A DNA stretch of 64,000 bases, from contig NW_019091409.1 of NCBI RefSeq assembly GCF_001949145.1, forward strand, positions 1,222,412 to 1,286,411, given 5' to 3'. A model generated the notes under the pieces. It was not told the DNA's origin and did not search any database. It worked only from the letters and a program-made list of their open reading frames with translations. The stretch is from Acanthaster planci. Its lineage: Eukaryota; Echinodermata; Asteroidea; Valvatida; Acanthasteridae. Position 1 is the first letter of the stretch, and the number at the start of each line of letters is the position of its first letter. Shown one piece after another: positions 1-10,944 of this stretch. Both the position numbers and the translations under genes were made by a program.

Positions 1-141
1 CCGTGAGGGTTACCCTAATCACCGTGAGGGTTACCTTGATCACAGTGAGGGTCATTCTGATCACTGTGAGGGTTACCCTGATCACCGTGAGGGTTACCCT
101 GATCGCCGTGAGGGTTACCCTGATCACCGTGAGGGTTACCC
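1..141. repeat. 21-bp minisatellite, about 6.7 units
   Basis: Seven near-identical 21-bp units of the form CCGTGAGGGTTACCCTGATC(A) run from the window edge to about 141. Because the unit is a multiple of three, one plus-strand frame stays open and reads as a heptad like REGYPDH until a stop just after the array. Most differences between units change the amino acid, so coding constraint is unlikely. The array may extend to the left of the window. Confidence 0.9.
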
Positions 142-1609
142 TGGTGTAGGTTAAGGATAGGTTTCTTAACTAATCACGTTCGTGGTGCAGTTAACCACGT
201 AGGACTGCCTACCTACCCATGAGGATCAGTTTATACATAATTAATTGCTGGAGCACTGACATTGAATAAACCAATCGTGTAATTGCCTTTACTGGTCACC
301 GGGAGATTTAGTCCAGTCCTGTATCACTTATATTGACATTTATTGTTGCATTTATTGACATTGGAATCAATTACTTAATCACAGAGCGGTGGTAAACTTC
401 CATCAAACGAATAGCCCTTAACACACAGTCCACCGTTCGTTAACTAATATCCCCCTTGCGTTTGGATAGCCGCTCATTCTTGCGTAAGGTCAAATAAATA
501 TATTTGTGGTGTTAGGCCAGGTCAATTCCCTCTCCGATCAGGCCACAAAAGGTGTCAGTTGTCCCGCCACAATATGAATATACAAGAAACAGACACCAAA
601 TTTAAATACACGCAAGGGACATCCTGAAGCGTTTTTGCTGAGCCCACAGAAACACTCATTTTTTTCAAATTTTTATTTTTACAAAACTATTGTATGACAC
701 AATCAATTTCCTGTATTGTAAAAACGATGGGCACTTTTATCAACGCGGGGTACCAGGTGAATCGCTTAACTGTTGGTCAAACAGAGCATAAAAATAGGTT
801 AAAATGGTAGTATAAATAACTTTTTCTACAACCGTTGGGTAAAATTAAACTCAAGTTTGCCCAGAATCAACGTGATTGAGTAATCTGTTTGCTGAATAAG
901 GCAATTCACCTGGTACCAAACGCTGGGCAATAGAATCCCCCGCGTTTTTACAGTGTAAATAAATTTGAAGGGCTGGTACAATATTCCAAATACCTCTGTT
1001 TAAGCAATTACATAAAGAGGGGTAAACCATTCGCAAACATCTTCAATATCAACAATATTCAAGAACTTGAAACATAAAGTGACTTCCAAACATGGTTATA
1101 AGCGTTAAACTGGAGGGACGTCGTAGCGTCTTTTGAATGCATAGGGCCTGTTGAACATCCAAGTAGTACAATTAAAGTATGTGCCAAAAAGTGAACCCTA
1201 ACATATTAAATGCTCAGTCGTTCCAATTCTGCCAAATTCGAAATCCCATTTTTCAAATGTTTGTAACAAACCTCAAGTACTGTTAATGTTAACATGATAA
1301 CAGATGATATTAGGTGTAGCCAATTATGGTTATAACGTAACACCTTTTTATATCAGGGGAAAATCGACCTGTAGACTGGCTGCAGGACACAGCAACGAAG
1401 GTTGCTCGTGGTTGCTCAACTTTTTCTTCTGTCTCCTGAAGGTGATTTAAGGACAAATACTAACCTCTTTTGAAATAAGAGGATAAGCATTTGCTTGTCT
1501 CACATATCCCCGACAACTTTGAATGTCCCAACATAATTTGATTTTCAAACACACTAATAAAATGCACTACAACATCTGTTTAAAAAATCGCAATTAGTTC
1601 CACTAATTA
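142..1609. other. 5' flank of carboxypeptidase copy 1, no gene seen
   Basis: AT-rich sequence with no convincing coding region. A 14-bp inverted match (GGTACCAGGTGAAT at about 749-762 against its complement at about 904-918) hints at a decayed foldback repeat. I see no RNA gene. The sequence cannot be matched to the flanks of the other copies until about 1610, where the shared promoter block begins. Confidence 0.5.
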
Positions 1610-1849
1610 GGCCCTTGCTTCAATTTGTACTTTGCACAGAGGAAGTAGACAAGATAACCTCAGTTCGTTATAATCTTGCTTTATCTGTGCTCTGCTTGAG
1701 AGCTACAACATCTGCGTCTCAATGCGATTCGGTCCGGTTTGCAAGTTCTGCGTGACCCCCCCCCCGACTAGAATCTTTGTTAAAAAGGGGCACTTATCGA
1801 GGCCCATGCCAGTTAGCTTGTGGCAGTGTGAGCCGTAGAGCGAGACGCC
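1610..1849 (+). promoter_or_regulatory. Conserved promoter and 5'UTR block of carboxypeptidase copy 1
   Basis: This block is shared with 30270-30513 and 59675-59929. Common elements are a TTTGTACTTTG...ACAG stretch, a GATA-type site AGATAA (1652-1657), a reverse GATA site TTATCT (1681-1686), a GCTTGAG word, a TATA-like GTTAAAAAG (1779-1787) and, about 30 bp later, a CCAGTTAGC initiator-like sequence (about 1809). The ATG follows about 40 bp after that. The order and spacing of a TATA-like box and initiator are seen directly. GATA factor control of gut expression is an inference from other animals. Confidence 0.55.
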
Positions 1850-2104
1850 ATGAAGTTGCTATTTCTATTGCTGACGCTCTTCGCCGTCGCGTACGGCAAG
1901 AGTTACGATGGGTAAGTTTCTTAATAGTTCAAGGAAGTCAACGGTTAGTGTGTTAAGGATGTCCATACCTTCAATGAGCAAAAACAAGCTAAACTACGCA
2001 AATAATCGTTCTAATGTTCTTGGCAAAGTCCAGTACGATTACAACTGGACAACGGGGATGCCACACTCCAGACATAATTTATATGCCCTTTTGTGACTGT
2101 GACA

Positions 2105-2423
2105 GTGCACCCGATCCGACTACCCACCGCTACTTACAAGTGGGGTTGTACTCCAAATACGCCATGCTGTGAGTAGGTTGGTATCATAGGATCGTAACAT
2201 GGACTACGTTCGCCACACTTGTAAGCGAGCCAATTTTTAGTTTGTGCACCGAAGCAGTGGCTCTCTAGTATTTCAAGTGGGGCCACTTTTCATGCCATGC
2301 TTACAAGTGAGGCGAACGTAGTCTTGCTACGATCCTTTGATACCATCCTGGTTATAGCATGGCGTATTTGGTATGCAAGCCCTACTTAGGCTAAGTAGCG
2401 GTGGGTAGTCGGATCGGGTGCAC
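2105..2423. mobile_element. Foldback MITE in intron 1 of copy 1
   Basis: A 319-bp element with long terminal inverted repeats starting GTGCACCCGATCCGACTACC and extending about 120 bp with small differences between arms. Internal matching words include AATACGCCATGCT and GACTACGTTCGCC. It has no coding capacity. Introns 1 of copies 2 and 3 lack it, so it inserted after duplication. I could not identify a clear target-site duplication. Confidence 0.8.
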
Positions 2424-3361
2424 AGTTTATCAACTTAAAGGTTTGTGAAGCGGAGAATCTAGTAAATTAACAATGTATAAAAGACAGCTTTCAGCTTGCA
2501 TTAATTTTCAACCTTTCCACCTTTTTCAGGTATCAAGTATTCGAAATCACACCCAAATCAAGAATGCAGTTTCAACAGATTATGGATTTGGCCAAGGAAT
2601 TATTGGACGACGTATGTATCGGAGGAATTTATACAGAAGCATTCTTGATTTAAAGAATACGAAATTTAATCAGCAGCAGTTGCTACATAGATGCAAAATA
2701 ATTATGCGTGGATGGAATGATAGACAGTTATACCATATTGTGAGTAAGATATTAAATCCGGTCTTTCCAAAATATAAATTCAACATTTTTTCATTTTTTT
2801 GACAATAATTGGAGAAATTCAAAAAAATTTGAGACAAAAAGAAGACAACCTATTCCCACGGAATGAAACAGGGCCTACAAAAATTTACAGGCCAATGCAT
2901 ACGAAAAAAAGTGTGTTGTGTGAAGTCTACGGAGTAGTGGCGCTTATGATGCCTAGGAAACATTTTGTCCTTATTTGGGTTAAACCAAATACAATACATA
3001 ATTCCCTGTAGAGACTAAATAGTTTCATCTATTACTTCCAACTTACAGTTTGATTTCTGGAAGACCGGTCCCGTCGGCAAACCCAGTCAAGTGATGGTGC
3101 CTCCCTTGCACGTGGACAAGCTCAAGGAAGCTTTGGAAGAGTTGCAGATTGAGTTTGAGATATACATTGACAACGTTCAAGCCCTCATTGACGAAGAGAC
3201 GAAAGTTATCATCTCACGTGAGAAGGCCACATCCTTGGCAAGCTTCGATTACAATGTATACCACAGCGCGCAAGAGGTATAGGATCAAATTTAACTCGGC
3301 TATATGTCAGTATGAACAAGCCATGTTCTAAAACTTATTTCAAGACTCGTAAGGAATAACT

Positions 3362-3470
3362 ATGTGCTTGGCTGGCCTTAAACAGTTAAGACCGTTAATG
3401 CCCGTGTCTTCAATGCCTGAGTCACAGGCTGGGGCATTCAAGACGTCCCTTCCAGACCAGCCAAGCACAT
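3362..3470. mobile_element. Short MITE, ATGTGCTTGGC family (copy A)
   Basis: A 109-bp non-coding element bounded by ATGTGCTTGGCTGG and its exact inverted copy CCAGCCAAGCACAT, in intron 3 of copy 1. A second, shorter member lies at 36247-36315 in intron 1 of copy 2. Copy 3 lacks it at this site. Confidence 0.75.
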
Positions 3471-3619
3471 ATTTTTTTTCCCCATTAATAAATACCTTTT
3501 AAGGCAGAGAGTCAAAAGAAGTCAATATGACAGATTTCCAACGATTTTGTTTTAAAATTTTATTTTCATTTTCTCAAACACCCCTGTCCGTTCTGTCATA
3601 CATTCGTTGTGCAAGTTAT

Positions 3620-4025
3620 GTAGATAAGAATTTCTAAGGATTGATTTGCGTTGGGGAGATTTTAATTTTGGATTTTTGCCCTGCCTGACGTATATTGTAA
3701 CACGGTATACTCAGTGTTTTCCCCAGAATCTTGTGAGAAAACCACCAACATTTAAATTCCAAAATTAAATTAACATCCCCCGGACGCAAATTCATCCTTT
3801 TGAAATAGCTTTTTGTGGTACTCGCTGCTACATTTGACTCAAACCAACCAGCCGACACTGACAAGCTCTGTGGTCGATTGGTTAAGGCTTCTGTACTCGT
3901 AAGCATGATGTCGTAAGTTAGAGTCCCACCTGAATACGTTTTTTCCCCCACAAGCTTCGGGGGAAACACTGAGTATACATTGTTACAATATACGTCGGGC
4001 AGGGTAAATATCCGAAATTAAATTA
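3620..4025. repeat. tRNA-like SINE-type repeat in head-to-head arrangement (copy A)
   Basis: Inverted arms at about 3655-3735 and 3945-4025 share GGCAGGG, ACGTATATTGTAACA and GTATACTCAGTGTTT. Between them lies a tRNA-like module (about 3864-3937) with an A-box-like TGGTCGATTGG and a degenerate B box GTTAGAGTCC. The same family appears at 6945-7170 with a better B box, and in part at 47754-47815. It sits in intron 3 of copy 1. The tRNA-like part is too degenerate to be a functional tRNA gene. Confidence 0.6.
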
Positions 4026-5239
4026 GATAAAAATTTCAAAAGAATGATAATGGGATAAATGACAACGGGTAAGAGTCGTTTCACATCTTTAGCCCTGTGG
4101 CTGTAATATAACACATAGAAGGGGGTGCGTCACTTAACTCGTTTCTCAATATTTATTTGTTTGGGTTTAGATCTTAGACTGGGTGACAGACTTCCAAGCC
4201 GAGTCCACTGGTTCCCTTTCAGTCAAGGAAATCTATATCGGTGAATTCCGTTGAGGGACGTCCCATCAAGGCACTGAAGGTGAGAGAAGCATCGCATAAT
4301 GTATGACTGTCTTTAACACACAACCACTTGGCATTATTCTGTAGGGAGACAATCACCAACGATTCAACATTGGTCAGGAGTTTCACCCCCTTCCCCACCT
4401 CCATTCCCCTGAAAAAGAACCTGACTTAATTTAAAACAGGACAAGGATAAAAACTGAAAGGAACGAATTATTGTTTGGACTTTTGTGAGGGGATGTTTAC
4501 AATTTTTTGTTTCAAAACAAAACAGAAACAGGACTTTATGTAGTGAATAGCACTCGCAGTTATTCTTGAATTTTGAATGAGGCACCTTTCCATATGCGTT
4601 GCGTACACGATGCGTTCATGCGTTTCACTTTCACGGGCACAAAAATCGACTGCATTAACATAACGCACATGTGCGTTGCGTTTGGCCGTCAAATCACCTA
4701 GGGAACGATTTGGACGGACGTGCAGCTCTTAGCGAAAGTGTTGACCGGCATATGGAAAGGCACCCAAGTCTGTTGTGCAAGAATCTATGCAGTTATTGAC
4801 TTCAACCAAATAACGAGCTTCTGCTCAAACCATTCGTTAACAGCACAGATGTTTTTACATATATATTACGCTTTTCGAACCAAAGTTCAAGTTCCAGATT
4901 CTGCCACGCATTGAACAGTAAAGTTTCCTCCTACAGATTTCTACAGGGAGCGGTCGGCTCGGTGCTTACACCCAAGGGGGCATACATGCTAGAGAATGGA
5001 TCTCGCCTGCCACTGTCATCAACCTTGCCCAAAAGGTCAGAAAAAAGTCAGCAATACCCGCAAAATGCTCCCCTTTTCCAAGATCCAAAGTTGAGAGGCA
5101 TTTTTGCGTTTTTCCCCAAGCAAGAAACGCAGTGCTAACGAGAGACATTTTGAGGTTTCTCTGCAGAAAGTAGAAAACTCATGTAACATTTGAAAAGCGA
5201 CTCCTGAGCTGCGACATGTTTTCGGAAAGACGTCCAACA

Positions 5240-6560
5240 GCTCGTTATTTATTTATTTATTTATTAACAGTTTTATTTAAAAAGGGTAGTTTCCTCAGTT
5301 GTAGAACTGCTATCCTGAAAAGCCCTGGTTTCAAAATTTAAGACAATTGCGGGCCACAATTGAGTAAAAATTGAAATTAATTTTCAAGTAAAGAGAAAAA
5401 AATAAAAATAAACACCCACCCCGATTAACAGAGAAATATATAAAGTCAAAAGTTTAAATGGAAAGACTATAAAAACCAAAAGGATTGTTCTTTAAAAAAA
5501 ATCAAAAGATAAAGAAGATAAAACACTGTAAGAATCAAATAAATGAATAAATACAAGTATAATGAACTAAAAACTAGTTAAAATAGTAAAATTAAGTGGA
5601 AATGCTACTGTAAATACATAAACTAAACTGTGAAACACTAAAAACTAAATAAATTATATGTTTAAAAACTGACAGAGATGGTGCCTGTCTCTGACAACAA
5701 GTCAAGTGATTGCCTCCTCGGGTCTTAACATACTGAAAAGTACGCTTAGCATCATTTGTCTACGGGGCTTATTGATACACGTACGGAACCATTTGTAGTT
5801 GAACAAGTATTACTTAGGAGACCCGATGGTTGGAAATTTTCACAAAGATATGCTGGGTTCATATTATGGACGCACTTATAACCCTTCACACATTCATGAT
5901 TATACAATGCCACCTGTCAGGAAGACTTTTCCGAGACAAGGGTATTGCGCAGTTCTGCAGTGGGTGTCAGTGGATGAGTATCGATCGATTATAGCAAGCT
6001 GATCGATTATAGCAAGCTGACTATGTAAAATAATAAGCTTGTCGCTCAGGCTTTTAGAGCAGTTGACACCAGAACACGGAACAATAATCGGAAAGTGGGA
6101 ACACCGTGGCACAACTTAACGATTTAGAGTAGAGCGGGGTAAAACTGATTTAGCTCTGCCATAGACAAATTCTCATCCTGACCAGCATGACTCCAAGATA
6201 TATGTAGGCTTTGACTCGGTCAAGTATTTTATCCATTCAAGAAAATGTGTTTGGTCTCAAAGTGACGTAAAAGATGAGAAGCGTACCAAATACCATAAAC
6301 TTGGTTTTGCAAACATTTAGTGTTAGGTGAGTGTAATGTCTTTTTCTGTCTGCTGTGGTGTGAGACCGTGTCATCAGCATGCACGTTAACTTTGCATTCC
6401 GTGGTTGATAAACTTAGTTGGAGGCTGTTTATATAAATAGTAAAAAGCGAGGGTCCCAATTAAGATGGACCCTTGAGGAACCCCCACTGTGATTTAAACC
6501 AGAAACAGTGTCGTCGATTTGTTTCTGTTGCAGTCTACCACTAAAAGGTATGATTCAAAG
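5240..6560 (-). mobile_element. Decayed non-LTR retrotransposon fragment in intron 5 of copy 1
   Basis: On the minus strand, 6229-6500 encodes a broken reverse-transcriptase piece: a VPQGS-like stretch, then GPSLFTIYINSL and, after about 25 residues, HADDTV, which corresponds to the catalytic xADD box. A frameshift separates the first two blocks. Toward lower coordinates the sequence becomes AT-rich and ends in a (TTTA)n tract at about 5246-5265, which would be the (AAAT)n 3' tail of a minus-strand element. The family is in the Jockey/CR1/RTE range by motif only; I cannot place it further. A 19-bp tandem duplication at 5983-6021 lies inside. Confidence 0.55.
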
Positions 6561-6944
6561 CACTTTAGTTCAATGCCCTGAACATAACCTGAACATTGGT
6601 AACCTGGTAACATTTAATGTTTCCAGGATGGGAAGCTAGAATCAAGTCGGTAAATGTATATTGTACTAGAGACAGGTGTATCTCTAGTTGGGCAGTTCGC
6701 CATCTGTGTCAACTGGGCTTCGTAGAAAAATCGTTAGTTTCTTTTACACTCACCATCATTAAAGACTTTAAGATTAAAATTTAAGGTTTTAATGTTTAAT
6801 AATAATGTTTAAGGTTTAGATTCTTAATTGCATTCCGCGTATTTGCCAAATGTTCAGCCCATTTATTTGGCAAGTAAACGGCGCCAATTATTAGTGGATT
6901 AGTGGATTTGTTGACCTCAGGTTTACCTAAAGCCAACCCGCCTT

Positions 6945-7170
6945 GCAGGGCAAAAATCCAAAATTAATTTACATCTCCCCGGGGGCAAATCCATCCTTGA
7001 AATAGTTGTTCGCGGTACCCACCACTACATTTGATTTGAACCAGCTGACCGACACCGGCAAGCCCGATGGTCAATGGTTAAGAAGTCTGCACAAGTATGC
7101 AGGAGGTCGTGGGTTCGAGTCCCACCCGAGTACGCTTGTGGTTTTTTTCCTTCGGGGGCACACACCGAGG
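6945..7170 (+). repeat. tRNA-like SINE-type repeat (copy B)
   Basis: Starts with GCAGGGCAAAAATCCAAAAT and continues through a module at about 7062-7132 with A-box-like TGGTCAATGG, a stem TCTGC/GCAGG around an eight-base loop, and a good B box GGGTTCGAGTCCC. The 5' part matches the copies at 3620-4025 and 47754-47815. The oversized anticodon loop argues against a working tRNA. It lies in intron 5 of copy 1. Confidence 0.6.
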
Positions 7171-9818
7171 GCATGGGACCTGCATCTGTAGAAGTTTGTC
7201 CGTTTCCCTTTTCCTTGTTTTCCAGTGTTCCTCTGATGCTGATGAGATGTACCTCAGTGCAGTATAGTCTACAAAAAATGCCCTTTTACCTATCGACCCC
7301 TATACTCAAAGAATCAAGATATTCTCGATTCTATACAGTCCCTAAGCAATTCAACCCTTTTGACGCCCAGTTTGATTTAACCAGTTCGTTGCAGCCTTCA
7401 AGAGTGGGGACAGCGTAGCCACCCAGTTTTTCAACAAGTTCGACTGGTACGTTCTCCCTCTACTCAACGTTGATGGTTACCACTACACTCGCCCAGAGTC
7501 GGTAAGTCTGATTTTTTTTTTCAACAATTCAATAACCCAATGGAACATCAGCCACAAATTGCTTGACTCAAAGCTCCCCTCTTGGTCTGATATTCCCACA
7601 AAATTGGTTACTTCCCGCCTTTTAATATAAAGTGCAAAATACTGAGCTTGGGTGGTGACAGTGGAAATGTACTGAAAAACAAGTCTATAGAGGAACATGC
7701 ACATTGTTGTCCCCTGTACCCCTGAGGCACAAATCCGTGTGTCGTAAGTGAAAATTACGTACTACTGTTGGCTCGCACGTATTGATTCTAAACTCGGAAC
7801 TGAGAGTGATTTTTTAATACGTCCCTGACACAGCTTCGTACCCAATGCATAAACATGAGTTCGTGAAATACAGGGTGATTTTTCTCTTCTCTACATCTTG
7901 ATCATCACTTCCAGAAAACCCTCCACTTTCATTTGATTCAATGTGCCCAAAATACCCTCCAAACGCAATAGATAAACGACTGCAATAAAATCCTTAACTC
8001 TCGGCGACAAACTTAAAAGTCTTCCACCGGTCGCACAGAACGTCAGATATACGTTTGTAATTAGATTTTTTTGATTTTGAAGGCTGCCTCAAATAATATG
8101 GTTGAAGACAACTTAGACCTATAAACAATTTTCAAACTGTATTTTGATTTTCTGGGGCTTTCAAAAGTAATTATCAACCTGACACACATCCTAATTTACC
8201 AATGAAATAAAGAACCAAAAGTAGTTTATAATACAGTTCACTTCCATGTTTTTTACAGTCATCCAACAACCGTTTGTGGCGCAAGAATCGTCAATCAGTT
8301 TCTTTCTTCTGTAAAGGAATCGACATGAACAGAAATTATGGCTACAAATGGGGTAATCTTATTTCCTAATTGAGTAAGTGGTAAAATGGCGATTTGTATA
8401 CACATCAGGAGAGAAAAATTTGTGGAATATGAGTTTAGTCCAAATATCTTCACCTTACTTTTATTTATAAATAACGGTCCGGGTTTGGTATGGATGGAAA
8501 AGGTTTGTAGAAATTTCAAGAGGGTGGTATTTCCATTTTGAATTCAGTATTGAACGGTTGTTTATTAATCAGTGCAAGTTTTCTTTAGTCACACAAGGCA
8601 CTACTTGTCAAAAGAGCATAAGAAAAGGTAACAAACAATTGTTTTTCAAGGATTTGAAGGCTTATTTCTGTTGTCCCAACAGTTGAATACTCTTGATAAC
8701 AAGGTACAAAGTGGAACTTTCTCGAAGAAAAGTTAGAAACGTGTTTTATATATTTTTACACATAGCTACTGAGCCATTCATGTTCAGCCATTATGCATGG
8801 AAACCATTACCCATAAAAATCAAAATGTTGATGTTTCTTTTTTACTGGCACAAAGGAGATGGAATATTAAAGTATTGCAAGAAAGCTTTCTCAAACACAT
8901 TCAAGTTGTAAAATACTCTTTTCACGTCTCCTTTAAAGGACTGTTATTTTTGGGGATGCCCATTTTCTTTCTGAACTCAAACGTTATGATATGTTTGGTT
9001 CAGTTTGGTTATTTCATGTGTGTTTCTGGACCAAAAATCATATGAAGCCAAACTTTGTGCAAAAGATGAGGGCTTGATCTTCACTTTTTTAGCCCATTAA
9101 CCCGGTGGAAATTGAAAAAACAGGAGAAGCAGCAACACAATGCCATGGAAAGAAATATTATTTTAGACATCAAAGTTTATGTTTAAAGCTCGAAGGTTTT
9201 CAAGTCAAGCAAACAGATTCAACCATCTTACAATGTATATGCATACACAGTATTTTCTTCAGCCTTTTGTAGAAGATTATTAACAAGAACTTTATTCACT
9301 TTGTCCAAGGTGGTGAAGGTACATCTGGTAGTCCTTGCAGTGATATTTACAGAGGTGATTACGCATACGAAGCTCAAGAACTCCAGTTGGTCACGAACTG
9401 GCTACTCAACCTGAAGAAAAGTCAGACCTTTATGATCCACGTGGATGTCCACAGCTACGGCCAGTACTGGGTCTATCCGTATAGTTACACTTCCGGTGTC
9501 AAGACCAGTGATGACACTGAGTTGGTAGGTATACTGTATATTGTTGGTGTACTGTGTGTGGGATGGCACAATCAGACTAGTTTAATGGCGTATGAATCAG
9601 CGTATGAATCGAGCAAGATCATGACCAACTGTCCCTTGATTGACACTTGATTGAGCTGGGGTGGAGGTAGGTGATGCCCACTTTTACCATCTGCCACTTA
9701 AAAACAAACTTTGTAAATCTTTTTGGGGAATTTATTTGAAGAAAGCTTTTAGGAAATTTAATTTCTGATAATTTTTCTGGAACTTCCAATCCTAGTCAAA
9801 CCAGTTCGCCTTTTCATC

Positions 9819-9958
9819 AACTGGGGAGCTCAGTTGGTAGATCACTGGTACAGTATTCCAGAGGCCGCAGGTTCAAATCCTGCTCCAGTCAATTTATTTG
9901 TTCATATTTATAAGCACCTAGTCAGTTTATGTATTTGATTTGTTTCATGGTTCATTTT
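9819..9958 (+). repeat. tRNA-derived SINE (second family, copy A)
   Basis: The head (9819-9890) folds as a tRNA: ACTGG/CCAGT acceptor remnant, GAGCTCAGTTGGTAGATCAC D-arm, CTGG/CCAG anticodon stem, and B box GGTTCAAATCC. The anticodon loop has C instead of the invariant U33, so it is not a normal tRNA gene. A tail of about 70 bp (TTTGTTCAT, ATAAGCACCTA, GATTTGTTTCAT) is shared with 52550-52700. It lies in intron 8 of copy 1, whereas the other member lies in intron 9 of copy 2, so the insertions are independent. Confidence 0.7.
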
Positions 9959-10944
9959 GCTTAGACTAACAACAGAAAAGTCCAACTACGATCAAATCTT
10001 CGAAGTCTCTCATAAACCGACACACGCGATGCTAATAATTCAAGTCCTACGATTTGTTTTTCTGCTGCTTCACTTTACAGGAGAGAGTGGCCAAGGCGGC
10101 AACGGGGAAACTGGCAGCAGTGCATGGCACACAATACACAGTAATACAGTCTGGAAGATGGTGTAAGTACTTTTGAGAAGTATCAATAAACAGCACCTTG
10201 ATTTAAAATTTTCTCCTCGAAAGTGGGCTTATGTTTGCGTCATAATGTGAAGTTTGGGAAAGACCAAAGTTGAACTGTCTTGCCAGTCATTTCACACCTG
10301 TGCTGCAGTATTATTATTTTTTGTGTTTAGAGAGAGAGCAAAATTAGCCTGAATTCACAAGTTGAATCAGCGAACGAAGTGAAATCGCAGATAACTGAGG
10401 GACAAATCAAGAAGCAAGAATTTTGACCCGTAAAAGCAGGTTTGCAGCCTGAACTTATTTTCACTTGAACAAACAGTCATGGTGTAGTTTAAAACAAACT
10501 GATAAACTTACTGACTTCCTTGGTTTGAAATTAACTTTAACTCACTCAAATTCTTCCAAATCCATCACGATTGAAAGGATTTTGAAAGACTGAGGAAGGT
10601 AGAGAAAAGCCACTGCTTTTCCGCACACGCCTCGATGCACCTTGCAAATTCAAGCACAAACGTGTAGCTGGTAAGGGATTGTGGAGAACTGTGGGAAAGT
10701 GCTTGTTGAAGTAGCTATTCATCAAATTTGTTACCCCCCAACTTTGTGTTTGACAGACCCGGCAGCTGGGTCGAGTGAGGACTTCGGTTACGAGACCTTA
10801 GGGGCCACATACTCCTACACCGTGGAAATGCGGGACACAGGACATTACGGGTTTGAGTTGCCTGAGAATCAGATTGAGCCTTGTGGAGAAGAAACCTACG
10901 CTGGGTTCTCAGAGTTTTTCTCGCAGGTCCTGAGCAAGGTTTGA

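Larger units (their letters stand above)
1850..10944 (+). pseudogene. Preprocarboxypeptidase A/B copy 1 (M14A), frameshifted in exon 4
   Basis: Ten exons with consensus GT-AG borders: 1850-1911, 2530-2611, 3049-3276, 4171-4279, 4937-5035, 7385-7501, 8259-8352, 9310-9524, 10081-10162, 10757-10944. The product would be a secreted zinc carboxypeptidase zymogen: signal peptide (MKLLFLLLTLFAVAYG), propeptide in exons 2-3, then the catalytic domain. Visible key residues are the zinc motif IHAREW (exon 5), LWRKNR and MNRNYG (exon 7, substrate-binding Arg/Asn), VDVHSYGQ (exon 8, zinc His), DW or RW plus Tyr248 across the exon 9/10 junction, and VEMRDTG (exon 10, catalytic Glu). Exon 4 is 109 nt where copies 2 and 3 have 111: one codon is missing and one base is extra, giving an in-frame TGA at 4252-4254. 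All other exons are open and all catalytic residues are kept, so this is either a very young pseudogene or a sequencing error. The start gives a good signal peptide and matches the other copies. Confidence 0.85.

Noticed and set aside
1-141. CRISPR array
   Set aside because: Units are contiguous with no spacers, and the genome is clearly eukaryotic.
4911-5138. A 75-codon frame over exon 5 of copy 1
   Set aside because: It is out of frame with the carboxypeptidase; the real frame reads through IHAREW.
7062-7132. A tRNA gene with good B box
   Set aside because: The anticodon loop has eight bases and the module is part of a dispersed repeat.
9819-9890. A tRNA gene (Thr-like AGT)
   Set aside because: The loop lacks U33, a T-T mismatch sits in the anticodon stem and a SINE tail shared with another locus follows.
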